Notes under the pieces: model-generated
What the model was told of the DNA's origin: nothing
Database searches by the model: none
The model's input: only the letters and a program-made list of their open reading frames with translations
Shown: in pieces, positions 50,985-61,121 of the stretch
Position numbering within the stretch: the first letter of the stretch is position 1
Layout of the letters: every line of letters begins with the position of its first letter
Translations under genes and position numbers: made by a program
Assembly (NCBI RefSeq): GCF_003151075.1
Contig: NZ_CP029482.1
Coordinates: forward strand, 5,766,001-5,830,000
Length of the DNA: 64,000 nt
Source of the DNA: Pseudomonas sp. 31-12
Lineage (GTDB): Bacteria > Pseudomonadota > Gammaproteobacteria > Pseudomonadales > Pseudomonadaceae
Direction: 5' to 3'

Positions 50985-51470
50985 TCAACGCGGACGAACA
51001 GCCCCGGTGTGCAGATCTGCCCAGACATGGCCGTTGGCGTAGCTGAGGAACTGGCAATACACCGTGTCATTACGCAACAAATCGATCACCACCCGGTACT
51101 GCGCCATCGGGTAAAACAGCGTCAGGGTTTTGCTTTTTTCGTCGTAGATCGGCTTTTTCAGGCTTTTACTTTCGCCGTCGAAATTGACCAGCACCTGATT
51201 GATGGTCGCTCCCTTGTTCAAGGACTTGCCCTTGAGGCGGATCAGCAAGGGGGAAGTAACAGGAATCGGCTGCTGATTGGACTGACGCTGGCTGCCGACC
51301 ACCACCGAATACTCGGTGACCTGTAACAGTTGCTGCTGTTCAGGTTCAGCGTCACGCAGGGTCAGGTCATCCGGCGGCAGAAACTGCGCGTGCATCGGTG
51401 CCGGGGCAGCCGCCAGAGGCAGGCTTAGGGTCAGCAACAGGGCGGCGCAGCTGCGGATCAAAAGGCTCAT
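50985..51470 (-). CDS. Exported conserved protein (PA4643-like)
   Basis: Secreted protein of 161 residues; the ATG at 51470 begins a signal peptide (MSLLIRSCAALLLTLSLPLAAA). The mature part is beta-rich, with no recognised domain and no lipobox. Upstream frames that start earlier overlap AT-rich sequence and look unlikely. Neighbour of the PA4642-family gene; possibly co-transcribed. Confidence 0.75.
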   Translation of the reverse strand: MSLLIRSCAALLLTLSLPLAAAPAPMHAQFLPPDDLTLRDAEPEQQQLLQVTEYSVVVGSQRQSNQQPIPVTSPLLIRLKGKSLNKGATINQVLVNFDGESKSLKKPIYDEKSKTLTLFYPMAQYRVVIDLLRNDTVYCQFLSYANGHVWADLHTGAVRPR

Positions 51471-51621
51471 GACGGGCTCCGAAGGCGAGGCCAAGCACTC
51501 TAGCATGAGGATCAACCGCGCGAATTGGCGATATAGGTCAATACTTCGCAGTACGAGGCTGGCGATGCTGGACGAGCTTTCAGCCGTCGTTCAACAGTGC
51601 ATCGTCTTCTAGGGAGTGCTC

Positions 51622-53343
51622 ATGACGTTCTCCGTCCCCCCGTTGTTCGCGGCCTGGCGTCAGACCTGGCGCGCCGGCTACACCCTCAGGCGCTTACGCG
51701 GCGACATCAGTGCCGGGGTAACGGTAGGGATTATCGCCATCCCGTTGGCCATGGCACTGGCGATTGCCGTAGGTGTACCGCCCCAGCAAGGGTTGTATAC
51801 GGTACTGATCGCCGCGCCCCTGATCGCCCTGACAGGCGGTTCGCGTTTCAATGTCAGTGGGCCGACCGCCGCGTTCGTAGTCATTCTGCTGCCCATCACC
51901 CAACAATATGGCCTGGGCGGCCTGCTGCTTTGCACCATGCTTGCCGGCGTCATCCTCATTGCCCTGGGGCTGATTCGAGCCGGGCGGTTGATTCAGTACA
52001 TTCCGTACCCGGTCACCCTGGGCTTTACCGCCGGGATCGGCATTGTCATAGCCACCCTGCAATTGAAGGATTTGCTGGGCCTGAACACCGCCGGCCAGGC
52101 AGAACACTACATCGAACAGCTGGGCGTTTTGATTCTGGCGTTGCCCAGCGCCCGGCTAGGGGACGGGATCATCGGCCTCACCTGCCTGGCCGTTCTGATT
52201 GTCTGGCCACGGTGGGTGCCGAGGATTCCGGGGCATCTGGTAGCGCTTACCATCGGCGCGTTCCTGGGGTTGGCGCTGGAGCACGGTGGGCTGGCGGTGG
52301 CGACATTGGGTGAGCGTTTCAGCTACATGGTCGAGGGCGTCAGCCATCCCGGTATTCCGCCGTTCCTGCCAAGCTTTGATTGGCCGTGGAATCTGCCCGG
52401 TCCCGACGGCCAACCTCTGCACCTGTCGTATGACTTGATCCGTCAATTAATGGCGCCGGCGTTCGCCATCGCCATGCTCGGCGCCATCGAATCCTTGTTG
52501 TGTGCGGTGGTGGCGGATGGCATGACCGGCAGCAAACACGATCCCAACGCAGAACTGCTGGGCCAGGGCCTGGGCAACCTGATCGCACCGTTGTTCGGCG
52601 GCATTACCGCCACGGCGGCCATTGCCCGAAGTGCCACCAACGTGCGCAGCGGAGCCTTTTCGCCACTGGCCGCCATTATTCATAGCGCAGTGGTGCTGAT
52701 GGCAATACTCGTCCTCGCACCGCTTTTCAGCTACTTGCCGATGGCTGCACTGGCAGCATTGCTGATCATGGTGGCGTGGAACATGAGCGAGGCCCGGCAC
52801 GTGCTGCATACCTTGCGCATCGCACCTCGCAGCGATGTGCTGGTCTTGCTGACCTGCCTGAGCCTGACGGTATTGTTCGACATGGTGATGGCCGTCGCCG
52901 TCGGCCTGCTGCTGGCCGCCGGGTTGTTTATCAAACGCATGAGCGATCTCACCGACACCGCTGAACTACCCCGCGCCTTCCATCAAGCCTTGCAGGACAT
53001 GCCGGAACATGTTCGTTGCTATGCGATACGCGGGCCGCTGTTCTTCGGCGCAGCTGAAAAAGCCTTGGGAGTGCTACGCAAATTCAGTCCGGAGGTCAAA
53101 GTGGTGATCGTCGAGATGAGCGCCGTGCCGATGCTGGACATGACGGCGCTGGCGGCCTTCGACAATATCCTGAGGGATTACCGCACGGACGGCATCGGCC
53201 TGATTCTGGTGGCGACCGCTCCAAGGGTGCGCCTGAAGCTCAGGCGCGCGGGCATCCATCGGGAACAGCGTCAGTTGGCCTACGTGAACAACCTGGAACA
53301 GGCTCGTCGCAAAAGCGAACGCTGGCTGGCCGGGGAAAATTGA
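51622..53343 (+). CDS. SulP-family anion transporter with STAS domain
   Basis: Inner-membrane transporter of 573 residues. It has 10-12 hydrophobic segments from about residue 25, the SulP signature YTLRRLRGDISAGVTVGIIA and TGGSRFNVSGPTAAFVVILL, then a C-terminal STAS domain from about residue 450 (YAIRGPLFFGAAEKALGVL). Members carry sulfate, bicarbonate, chloride or dicarboxylates. ATG at 51622 (AGGGAG 5 bp upstream) is preferred over a GTG two codons earlier. The position between the PA4643-like gene and the WbuC gene suggests an insertion relative to P. aeruginosa. Confidence 0.9.
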   Translation: MTFSVPPLFAAWRQTWRAGYTLRRLRGDISAGVTVGIIAIPLAMALAIAVGVPPQQGLYTVLIAAPLIALTGGSRFNVSGPTAAFVVILLPITQQYGLGGLLLCTMLAGVILIALGLIRAGRLIQYIPYPVTLGFTAGIGIVIATLQLKDLLGLNTAGQAEHYIEQLGVLILALPSARLGDGIIGLTCLAVLIVWPRWVPRIPGHLVALTIGAFLGLALEHGGLAVATLGERFSYMVEGVSHPGIPPFLPSFDWPWNLPGPDGQPLHLSYDLIRQLMAPAFAIAMLGAIESLLCAVVADGMTGSKHDPNAELLGQGLGNLIAPLFGGITATAAIARSATNVRSGAFSPLAAIIHSAVVLMAILVLAPLFSYLPMAALAALLIMVAWNMSEARHVLHTLRIAPRSDVLVLLTCLSLTVLFDMVMAVAVGLLLAAGLFIKRMSDLTDTAELPRAFHQALQDMPEHVRCYAIRGPLFFGAAEKALGVLRKFSPEVKVVIVEMSAVPMLDMTALAAFDNILRDYRTDGIGLILVATAPRVRLKLRRAGIHREQRQLAYVNNLEQARRKSERWLAGEN

Positions 53344-53352
53344 GCGCACGGC

Positions 53353-53826
53353 TCAATCAAACTGCGCGCGCATCCACGCCTGATACTCGGCCACACCCGG
53401 CTCGCCTTCACGTGGCGCCCACGGAGCAAGCTCACCCTCACCGACCGGGCGATAAGGCCCGGCTTTGCACTCGAACATCACGCTGTCGGCTTCCAGCACG
53501 ACCAAGCCATGGAACACACCTGTTGGCAGGTCCACGCCGACACAATCACCACCGGCGACGAGGACTTGCTTCTTCACGACCACGCCAGACTCATCAAAGA
53601 TCAGCAAACCGAGCTGCCCTTTGAGGACCAACAAGGTTTCGGCCTTGTTGTCGCCCAAGTGTCGGTGAGGCGGGATATACGTGTTCGGCTGCAAGCCCAC
53701 CGCCATGCGATGGCAAGCCTCTTCCATCTGATGGAAGTTGTGATGCTGACGCCCGCGAGGATTCGCCGCCGCTTTCTCGGCCAATTCGGTGAACAGGGTT
53801 TGATCAAGAAAGCTGGGCACGGTCAT
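53353..53826 (-). CDS. WbuC family cupin metalloprotein
   Basis: Single-domain cupin of 157 residues with the metal-binding pair PPHRHLGDNKAETLLVLKG. WbuC-type cupins occur with polysaccharide and phosphoribosyl pathways but their chemistry is not established. ATG at 53826; the longer frame lacks support. It lies 4 bp downstream of hpt. Confidence 0.88.
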   Translation of the reverse strand: MTVPSFLDQTLFTELAEKAAANPRGRQHHNFHQMEEACHRMAVGLQPNTYIPPHRHLGDNKAETLLVLKGQLGLLIFDESGVVVKKQVLVAGGDCVGVDLPTGVFHGLVVLEADSVMFECKAGPYRPVGEGELAPWAPREGEPGVAEYQAWMRAQFD

Positions 53827-53830
53827 GTTC

Positions 53831-54388
53831 TTACATTCCTTTAACAGCAAAAATCCCGTTGGCGTTACGCCAGTAGCCTTTGTAGTCCATGCCGTAACCG
53901 AAGATGTAACGGTCGATACATGGCAGGCCGACGAAATCGGCTTTCAGGTCCGGGCGAGCCTTGCGGTCGTGGTCCTTGTCGATCAGCACGGCGGTGTGCA
54001 CTTTGCGCGCGCCGGCGTGTTTGCAGAAGTCGATGATCGCGCCCAGGGTGTGACCTTCGTCGAGGATGTCGTCGATGATCAGCACGTCACGGTCGATGAA
54101 CGAGACTTCCGGCTTGGCTTTCCAGAACAGGTCGCCGCCGCTGGTTTCGTTGCGATAACGGGTGGCGTGCAGGTAGGACGCTTCCAGCGGGAATTGCAGA
54201 TGGGTGAGCAGCTTGCCGGCGAAAATCAGACCGCCGTTCATCACGCAGAACACCACCGGGTTAGTGTCAGCCAGTTGTTCGTTGATGTGTGCACCGACGC
54301 GGGCGATGGCCGCCTCGACTTCAGCTTCGGTGTACAGGCAGTCAGCCTCTCGCATGATTTGACGGATATGCTCGAGATCAGCGGACAT
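53831..54388 (-). CDS. hpt: Hypoxanthine(-guanine) phosphoribosyltransferase
   Basis: Purine salvage enzyme that makes IMP and GMP from hypoxanthine and guanine with PRPP. It has 185 residues. The PRPP motif is VLIIDDILDEGHTLGA (DD, then TG-type loop replaced by GHT) and the base-binding end is DRYIFGYGMDYKGYWRN. ATG at 54388 was chosen; a longer upstream frame has no support. It is divergent from upp, another nucleobase salvage gene. Confidence 0.94.
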   Translation of the reverse strand: MSADLEHIRQIMREADCLYTEAEVEAAIARVGAHINEQLADTNPVVFCVMNGGLIFAGKLLTHLQFPLEASYLHATRYRNETSGGDLFWKAKPEVSFIDRDVLIIDDILDEGHTLGAIIDFCKHAGARKVHTAVLIDKDHDRKARPDLKADFVGLPCIDRYIFGYGMDYKGYWRNANGIFAVKGM

Positions 54389-54553
54389 GGCGCTCTCCAG
54401 GGGGTGGCAGGATTCGGGAAAAGCGGGCAAAGGTACGCATCCCGCACGGCCAGATCAAGCGTTTGTGGACTAACGTACTCTATGTCTATAGGACAACACC
54501 CTCGGATAGATTAATCTAGGCCGGTTTTTTTGCCCGCCGCCGGAGCCTTTCCC

Positions 54554-55192
54554 ATGCCCATCCTCGAGATCCGCCATCCGCTGATCCGTCACAAACTCGG
54601 CCTTATGCGCCGCGCCGACATCAGCACGAAGAATTTCCGTGAGCTCGCTCAGGAAGTCGGTGCGTTGCTGACCTATGAAGCCACCAAAGACCTGCCGCTG
54701 GAAACCTACGACATCGAAGGCTGGTGCGGCACCGTGTCGGTGGAGAAAATCGCCGGCAAGAAGATCACCGTGGTGCCGATCCTGCGCGCCGGTATCGGCA
54801 TGCTCGAAGGCGTGCTGAGCCTGATCCCGGGCGCCAAAGTCAGCGCCGTCGGCGTGGCCCGCAACGAACAAACCCTGCAGGCTCACACCTACCTGGAAAA
54901 ACTGGTTCCGGAAATCAACGAGCGCCTGGCAATGATCATCGACCCGATGCTCGCCACCGGCAGCTCCATGGTCGCGACCATCGACCTGCTGAAAAAGGCC
55001 GGTTGCCGCGATATCCGCGCCATGGTGCTGGTTGCCGCGCCGGAAGGCATTGCCGCTGTAGGCAAAGCGCACCCGGACGTGATGATCTACACCGCCTCCA
55101 TTGACGAAAAACTCAACGAACACGGTTACATCATCCCAGGCCTGGGCGATGCCGGTGACAAGATCTTCGGTACCAAGCAGAAGGACGCTTGA
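54554..55192 (+). CDS. upp: Uracil phosphoribosyltransferase
   Basis: Pyrimidine salvage enzyme converting uracil and PRPP to UMP. It has 212 residues starting [20 protein letters not shown]. The PRPP loop is [12 protein letters not shown] and the uracil-binding end has [23 protein letters not shown] sequence. The stop TGA overlaps the start region of uraA, so the two are translationally coupled and form a uracil uptake and salvage operon. Confidence 0.97.
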   Translation: MPILEIRHPLIRHKLGLMRRADISTKNFRELAQEVGALLTYEATKDLPLETYDIEGWCGTVSVEKIAGKKITVVPILRAGIGMLEGVLSLIPGAKVSAVGVARNEQTLQAHTYLEKLVPEINERLAMIIDPMLATGSSMVATIDLLKKAGCRDIRAMVLVAAPEGIAAVGKAHPDVMIYTASIDEKLNEHGYIIPGLGDAGDKIFGTKQKDA

Positions 55193-55194
55193 GC

Positions 55195-56469
55195 ATGCAG
55201 CAAGAGTTCAACGATCCGCTCTGGCGCACGGTACTGTCTGGCGCACAGATGCTGTTCGTGGCCTTCGGCGCCCTGGTGTTGATGCCGCTGATTACCGGCC
55301 TCGACCCGAACGTGGCGCTGTTTACCGCAGGTCTGGGAACGATCCTGTTCCAGATCGTCACCGGGCGTCAGGTGCCGGTGTTCCTCGCGTCGAGCTTTGC
55401 CTTCATCACCCCGATCATTCTCGCCAAGGGCCAGTTCGGCCTCGCGGCGACCATGGGCGGCGTGATGGCGGCGGGTTTCGTCTACACCTTCCTCGGCCTT
55501 GCCGTGAAGATCAAAGGTACTGGGTTCATCGACCGTCTACTGCCACCGGTGGTGATTGGTCCGGTGATCATCTCCATCGGCCTGGCCATGGCGCCGATTG
55601 CCGCCAACATGGCGATGGGCAAGGCTGGCGACGGCACCGAGCTGATTCATTACCAGACCGCCATGCTGATCTCGATGCCGGCGCTGCTCACCACCCTGAT
55701 CGTCGCGGTGTTCGGTAAAGGCATCTTCCGCCTGGTGCCAATCATTTCCGGCGTGCTGGTCGGGTTTGCCATGGCGTTCTATTTCGGCGTCGTTGATACC
55801 GCGAAGATTGCCGCCGCACCGTGGTTTGCGATTCCGCAATTCACCGCGCCGGAGTTCAACTGGCAGGCGATTCTGTTCATCGTTCCGGTAGCGCTGGCGC
55901 CGGCCATCGAGCATATCGGCGGGGTGATTGCCGTCGGCAGCGTGACCGGTCGCGACTACCTGAAGAAGCCCGGCCTGCACCGCACCCTGCTCGGCGATGG
56001 CATTGCCACCACTGCGGCCGGTCTGTTCGGCGGCCCGCCCAACACCACCTACGCCGAAGTGACGGGCGCGGTGATGCTGACCAAGAACTACAACCCGAAA
56101 ATCATGACCTGGGCGGCGATCTTTGCCATCAGCCTGGCGTTCGTCGGCAAGTTCGGCGCGTTGCTGCAAAGCATTCCGGTGCCGGTGATGGGCGGGATTC
56201 TGTGCCTGTTGTTTGGATCGATTGCCGCGGTAGGGATGAACACGCTGATTCGCCACAAGATCGACCTGGGTGAAGCGCGCAATCTGGTGATTGTGTCGGT
56301 GACGCTGGTGTTCGGGATTGGCGGTGTGCTGGTCGGCACTGGCACCGGCCCCGACGACTTCGGCCTCAAAGGCATCGCGTTGTGCGCGGTGGTGGCGATC
56401 GGGCTGAATCTGCTGCTGCCGGGCAATGACAGCTGGAAGCACAAGAAGGCGGATGAGCCGCTGCTGTAA
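55195..56469 (+). CDS. uraA: Uracil permease UraA
   Basis: Inner-membrane nucleobase:cation symporter of the NCS2 family. It has 424 residues and about 14 hydrophobic segments. Family motifs include SFAFITPI, AIEHIGGVIAVG and GGPPNTTYAEVTGA. ATG at 55195 is preferred to the TTG two codons before because it gives the Pseudomonas N-terminus MQQEFNDPLWRTVLSGAQML. Immediately downstream of upp, so imported uracil is salvaged by the operon partner. Confidence 0.96.
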   Translation: MQQEFNDPLWRTVLSGAQMLFVAFGALVLMPLITGLDPNVALFTAGLGTILFQIVTGRQVPVFLASSFAFITPIILAKGQFGLAATMGGVMAAGFVYTFLGLAVKIKGTGFIDRLLPPVVIGPVIISIGLAMAPIAANMAMGKAGDGTELIHYQTAMLISMPALLTTLIVAVFGKGIFRLVPIISGVLVGFAMAFYFGVVDTAKIAAAPWFAIPQFTAPEFNWQAILFIVPVALAPAIEHIGGVIAVGSVTGRDYLKKPGLHRTLLGDGIATTAAGLFGGPPNTTYAEVTGAVMLTKNYNPKIMTWAAIFAISLAFVGKFGALLQSIPVPVMGGILCLLFGSIAAVGMNTLIRHKIDLGEARNLVIVSVTLVFGIGGVLVGTGTGPDDFGLKGIALCAVVAIGLNLLLPGNDSWKHKKADEPLL

Positions 56470-56484
56470 CAGACGACTCAATCC

Positions 56485-56599
56485 CTGTGGCGAGGGGGCT
56501 TGCCCCCGTTTGAGTGCGCAGCACTCACAAAATCTTCATCCACTGCGAGAATTTTGGGGCCGCTTCGCGACCCAACGGGGGCAAGCCCCCTCGCCACAG
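56485..56599. repeat. REP doublet (type B)
   Basis: 26-base arms 56485-56510 and 56574-56599 are perfect reverse complements, here with GGGGGCTTGCCCCC in the core. Confidence 0.9.
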
Positions 56600-56601
56600 T
56601 T

Positions 56602-57627
56602 TTACAACGCCAGCGGCGCTCGTTCACACAAGGCACTCAACGCCCGCGCCCACTGCGGATCATCGTTGAGGCACGGCACCAACACCAATTCCTCTCCCCC
56701 CGCCTCGCGGAACAATTCCTTGCCGCGATCGCCGATTTCCTCAAGCGTCTCGATGCAATCGGCCACGAACGCCGGGCACATGACCAGGACTTTCTTCACG
56801 CCCATCCCCGCCAATTCATCCAGGCGCGCCTCAGTGTAGGGTTCGATCCATTTCGCCCGGCCCAGGCGCGACTGAAACGACACCGACCATGTGCCGTCCG
56901 GCAGGTCCAGCCGTTTAGCAAACTCGGAGGCAGTGCGCAGGCATTGGGCTCGGTAACAGGTCGCCAATACTTCTGGCGAAGCGTTCAGGCAGCAATTATC
57001 GCCTTTGAAGCAATGGTGACCGGTAGGGTCGATCTTGGTCAGATGCCGCTCCGGCAAACCGTGGAAACTCAGCAGCAGGTGATCGTAATCCTGCTGCAAA
57101 TAAGGCTTGGCGCTGGCCACCAACGCATCAAGGTATTCCGGCTGATCGTAGAACGGCTGGAGAATCGAGAACTGCACATCGAGCTGCTTCTCGCGCACTA
57201 CCCGCTTGGCTTCCTCGATCACGGTGGTCACGGTGCTGTCGGCGAACTGTGGATAAAGCGGCGCGAGGGTGATTCTTTTGTGGCCCTGGGCCGCCAGCTC
57301 AACCAGTTTCGACTCAATCGACGGCTCGCCGTAACGCATTGCCAACTCAACCGGCCCGTGGGTCCATTGGGCAGTCATTGCCTGTTGCAGACGACGGCTG
57401 AGCACCACCAGCGGTGAGCCCTCCTTCCACCAGATTGACGCGTAGGCGTGGGCCGATTGCTCTGGACGCTTGATCAGGATCAGCGACACCAGCAAGCGTC
57501 GCACCGGCCATGGCAGGTCGATCACGTACGGGTCCATCAGAAATTGATTGAGGTAGCTGCGCACATCCGCCACCGAGGTGGAGGCAGGTGAACCCAGGTT
57601 AACCAGAAGCAATGCGTGATCGGTCAT
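56602..57627 (-). CDS. hemH: Ferrochelatase
   Basis: Inserts Fe2+ into protoporphyrin IX, the last step of heme synthesis; membrane associated. It has 341 residues. The catalytic His189 is in SFHGLPERH and the acidic pocket is in CIETLEEI. It has a cysteine-rich stretch at Cys206, 212, 213, 224 and 229. Some bacterial ferrochelatases bind an iron-sulfur cluster; whether these cysteines do is not known. It lies 13 bp downstream of the epimerase gene in the same direction, so both probably share a promoter facing the renalase-like gene. Confidence 0.96.
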   Translation of the reverse strand: MTDHALLLVNLGSPASTSVADVRSYLNQFLMDPYVIDLPWPVRRLLVSLILIKRPEQSAHAYASIWWKEGSPLVVLSRRLQQAMTAQWTHGPVELAMRYGEPSIESKLVELAAQGHKRITLAPLYPQFADSTVTTVIEEAKRVVREKQLDVQFSILQPFYDQPEYLDALVASAKPYLQQDYDHLLLSFHGLPERHLTKIDPTGHHCFKGDNCCLNASPEVLATCYRAQCLRTASEFAKRLDLPDGTWSVSFQSRLGRAKWIEPYTEARLDELAGMGVKKVLVMCPAFVADCIETLEEIGDRGKELFREAGGEELVLVPCLNDDPQWARALSALCERAPLAL

Positions 57628-57640
57628 TCAACGTCCTATT

Positions 57641-58543
57641 TCAAAGGCGGCTGGACAGGTCGTCCAGGGCCGCGCGCAAATCAGTGAACTGGAAAGTGAA
57701 ACCCGCTTCCAGCAAGCGCGCCGGTACGGCCTTCTGACCACCCAGCAACAGCAGGGACAACTCGCCCAGGCACACTTTCAGGGCCAGGGCTGGCATCGGC
57801 ATGAACGCCGGGCGGTGCAGCACGCTGCCCAACGTCTTGGCGAACTCGCTGTTGCGCACCGGTTTAGGCGCGCAGGCATTATAGGGACCGCTGGCGTCGT
57901 TGCGATGCAGAAGAAAATCAATCAAGGCGATTTGATCGTTGATATGAATCCACGGCATCCACTGCCGACCACTGCCCAGAGGCCCGCCCAGTCCCAGTTT
58001 GAACGGCAGCAACAGCCGCGACAAAAAGCCGCCCTCGGCGGACAACACCAAACCGGTTCGAATCAGCACCACTCGAATACCCAAGGCCTCGGCGCGCTGA
58101 GCGGTTTCTTCCCAGGCAATGCATAACTGACTGGCGAAATCATCGATGGACGGCGGAGAGGCTTCCGTCAACTCCCGCTCACCACTGTCGCCATACCAGC
58201 CAATGGCGGAACCCGAGATCAATACCTGCGGTTTCTGCTCGCGGGTCTCGAGCCAGGCCAGCAAGGTTTCGGTCAGGGTGATGCGACTGCTCCAGAGCAA
58301 GGCTTTGCGCCGGGACGTCCATGGCCGGTCGGCAATGGGTGCGCCCGCCAGGTTGATAATCGCGTCTACCGGTTCTTGCCCGAGGTCTTCGAACAACGCG
58401 ACGCCGCGAACCTGGGCGCCGCAGATTTTTGCGACTTTTTCGGGCGTGCGGCTCAAGACGGTCAGGCGATGTCCCTGGCTCAACCAGTGTCGGCAGAGTT
58501 GACGTCCTATCAAACCAGTACCGCCGGTCAGCAATATGTGCAT
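57641..58543 (-). CDS. TIGR01777 family NAD-dependent epimerase-like protein (YfcH)
   Basis: Short-chain dehydrogenase-like epimerase of 300 residues. The Rossmann motif GGTGLIGRQL is at the N-terminus; after it are NLAGAPIADRPW, SGSAIGWYGDSGE and the C-terminal DUF1731 region (RPAFMPMPALALKVCLGE). The family is reported with NADPH-binding but the substrate is unknown. First gene of a pair with hemH; its start faces the light-associated cluster across about 196 bp. Confidence 0.92.
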   Translation of the reverse strand: MHILLTGGTGLIGRQLCRHWLSQGHRLTVLSRTPEKVAKICGAQVRGVALFEDLGQEPVDAIINLAGAPIADRPWTSRRKALLWSSRITLTETLLAWLETREQKPQVLISGSAIGWYGDSGERELTEASPPSIDDFASQLCIAWEETAQRAEALGIRVVLIRTGLVLSAEGGFLSRLLLPFKLGLGGPLGSGRQWMPWIHINDQIALIDFLLHRNDASGPYNACAPKPVRNSEFAKTLGSVLHRPAFMPMPALALKVCLGELSLLLLGGQKAVPARLLEAGFTFQFTDLRAALDDLSSRL

Positions 58544-59938
<1,395 letters not shown>

Positions 59939-59944
59939 ATCCAG

Positions 59945-60033
59945 TGTGGGAGCGGGCTTGCTCGCGAATGCGGTGTGCCAGCCTCCCATGTCTCTTCTGA
60001 TACACCGCATTCGCGAGCAAGCCCGCTCCCACA
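59945..60033. repeat. REP doublet (type A)
   Basis: 32-base arms 59945-59976 and 60002-60033 are perfect reverse complements. It separates the renalase-like pair from the light-operon promoter. Confidence 0.9.
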
Positions 60034-60061
60034 TGAGCATTGCACCCCTCTCTAAAATACT

Positions 60062-60085
60062 TATACAAATAATTTGACTTGTACA
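60062..60085 (+). promoter_or_regulatory. PplR/LitR-type operator 1
   Basis: TATACA (60062-60067), 12 nt, TGTACA (60080-60085), a perfect match to T(G/A)TACA-N12-TGTACA. The -35 element lies in the 12-nt spacer. Confidence 0.8.
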
Positions 60086-60101
60086 CCTTTGAATCTATGA
60101 T
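60074..60101 (+). promoter_or_regulatory. Promoter of the ybgA-litR-phr operon
   Basis: TTGACT (60074-60079), 16-nt spacer, TATGAT (60096-60101). The first PplR-type operator overlaps the -35 box, the geometry expected of a repressor or of MerR-type control. Confidence 0.7.
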
Positions 60102-60111
60102 GAAGACAAAG

Positions 60112-60137
60112 TTGTACAGAGTTCCCACTCTGTACAA
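60112..60137 (+). promoter_or_regulatory. PplR/LitR-type operator 2 (perfect inverted repeat)
   Basis: TGTACA (60113-60118), 12 nt, TGTACA (60131-60136). Because TGTACA is self-complementary, the site is also an 11-bp perfect inverted repeat TTGTACAGAGT/ACTCTGTACAA (60112-60122, 60127-60137), just upstream of the operon start codon. Confidence 0.75.
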
Positions 60138-60158
60138 GTCTGGATTCGAGGTGCTCCG

Positions 60159-61121
60159 ATGTCCGTACAGCCAGCGACCCAACCGAAAATCGCCATCAGC
60201 GCCTGCTTGATGGGGGCCGAGGTGCGTTTTAACGGCGGGCACAAGGAATCACGGTTGTGCAGCCGAACCCTCACTGACTATTTCGATTTCGTCCAGGTGT
60301 GTCCGGAAGTCGCCATTGGCCTGGGCATTCCTCGCGAACCGATCCGCCTGATCGGCGATCCCGAACGTCCCGAAGCCGTCGGCACCGTCCACCCCGAGAT
60401 CAACGTCACCCGTCCGCTCGCCGAGTACGGTCAGAAAATGGCCGCGGAACTGGACGACATCTGCGGCTACATCTTCATGCAGAAATCGCCTTCCTGCGGT
60501 CTCGATCGGGTCAAGGTCTACCACGCCAACGGGTCGCCGGTGGACGGTGGTGGTCGCGGCATCTACGCCCAGGCCTTCTGTGCCCAGCACCCGGACTTGC
60601 CGGTGGAAGAAGATGGCCGTCTCAACGACCCGGTGCTGCGCGAAAACTTCCTTACCCGCGTGTTCGCCTACAGCGCCTGGCAGCAGTTGCTGCAAGAAGG
60701 CCTGACCCGGCGCGGCCTCACGGACTTCCACTCGCGCTACAAATACCTGCTGATGGCCCACAACCCGGTGCAATACAAAACCCTGGGTAACCTGCTGGGC
60801 AACATGGGTCAGACCGATCCTGCGGACATTGGCCCGCGCTATTTCAGCGAGTTGATGTCGGCATTGAAAAAATGCGCCACGCGCCGCACCCACACCAATG
60901 TGCTGCAACACATCAGTGGTTACCTCAAACAGGTCATCAGCCCTGAAGACAAGCAGGAAATGCAGCACGTCATCGCCCAATACCGGCTTGGCGTCGTGCC
61001 GCTGGTGGTGCCATTGACGCTGCTCAAACATTTCTTCCGCCAACACCCGGATCCGTATATTGCGCAACAGGTTTACCTTCAGCCGCACCCGGAAAACCTC
61101 AGCCTGCGAAACGCAATCTAA
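60159..61121 (+). CDS. YbgA-like DUF523-DUF1722 fusion protein
   Basis: 320 residues: an N-terminal DUF523 domain (about 1-155) with conserved cysteines (ISACLMG, CSRTL, SPSCGLDRV) and a C-terminal DUF1722/YbgA domain (about 175-315; SRYKYLLMAHNPVQYKTLG). Function unknown; the family neighbours photolyase genes in many bacteria. The ATG at 60159 follows two light-type operators. It is the first gene of the operon and overlaps the next start by one base (TAATG). Confidence 0.9.
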   Translation: MSVQPATQPKIAISACLMGAEVRFNGGHKESRLCSRTLTDYFDFVQVCPEVAIGLGIPREPIRLIGDPERPEAVGTVHPEINVTRPLAEYGQKMAAELDDICGYIFMQKSPSCGLDRVKVYHANGSPVDGGGRGIYAQAFCAQHPDLPVEEDGRLNDPVLRENFLTRVFAYSAWQQLLQEGLTRRGLTDFHSRYKYLLMAHNPVQYKTLGNLLGNMGQTDPADIGPRYFSELMSALKKCATRRTHTNVLQHISGYLKQVISPEDKQEMQHVIAQYRLGVVPLVVPLTLLKHFFRQHPDPYIAQQVYLQPHPENLSLRNAI

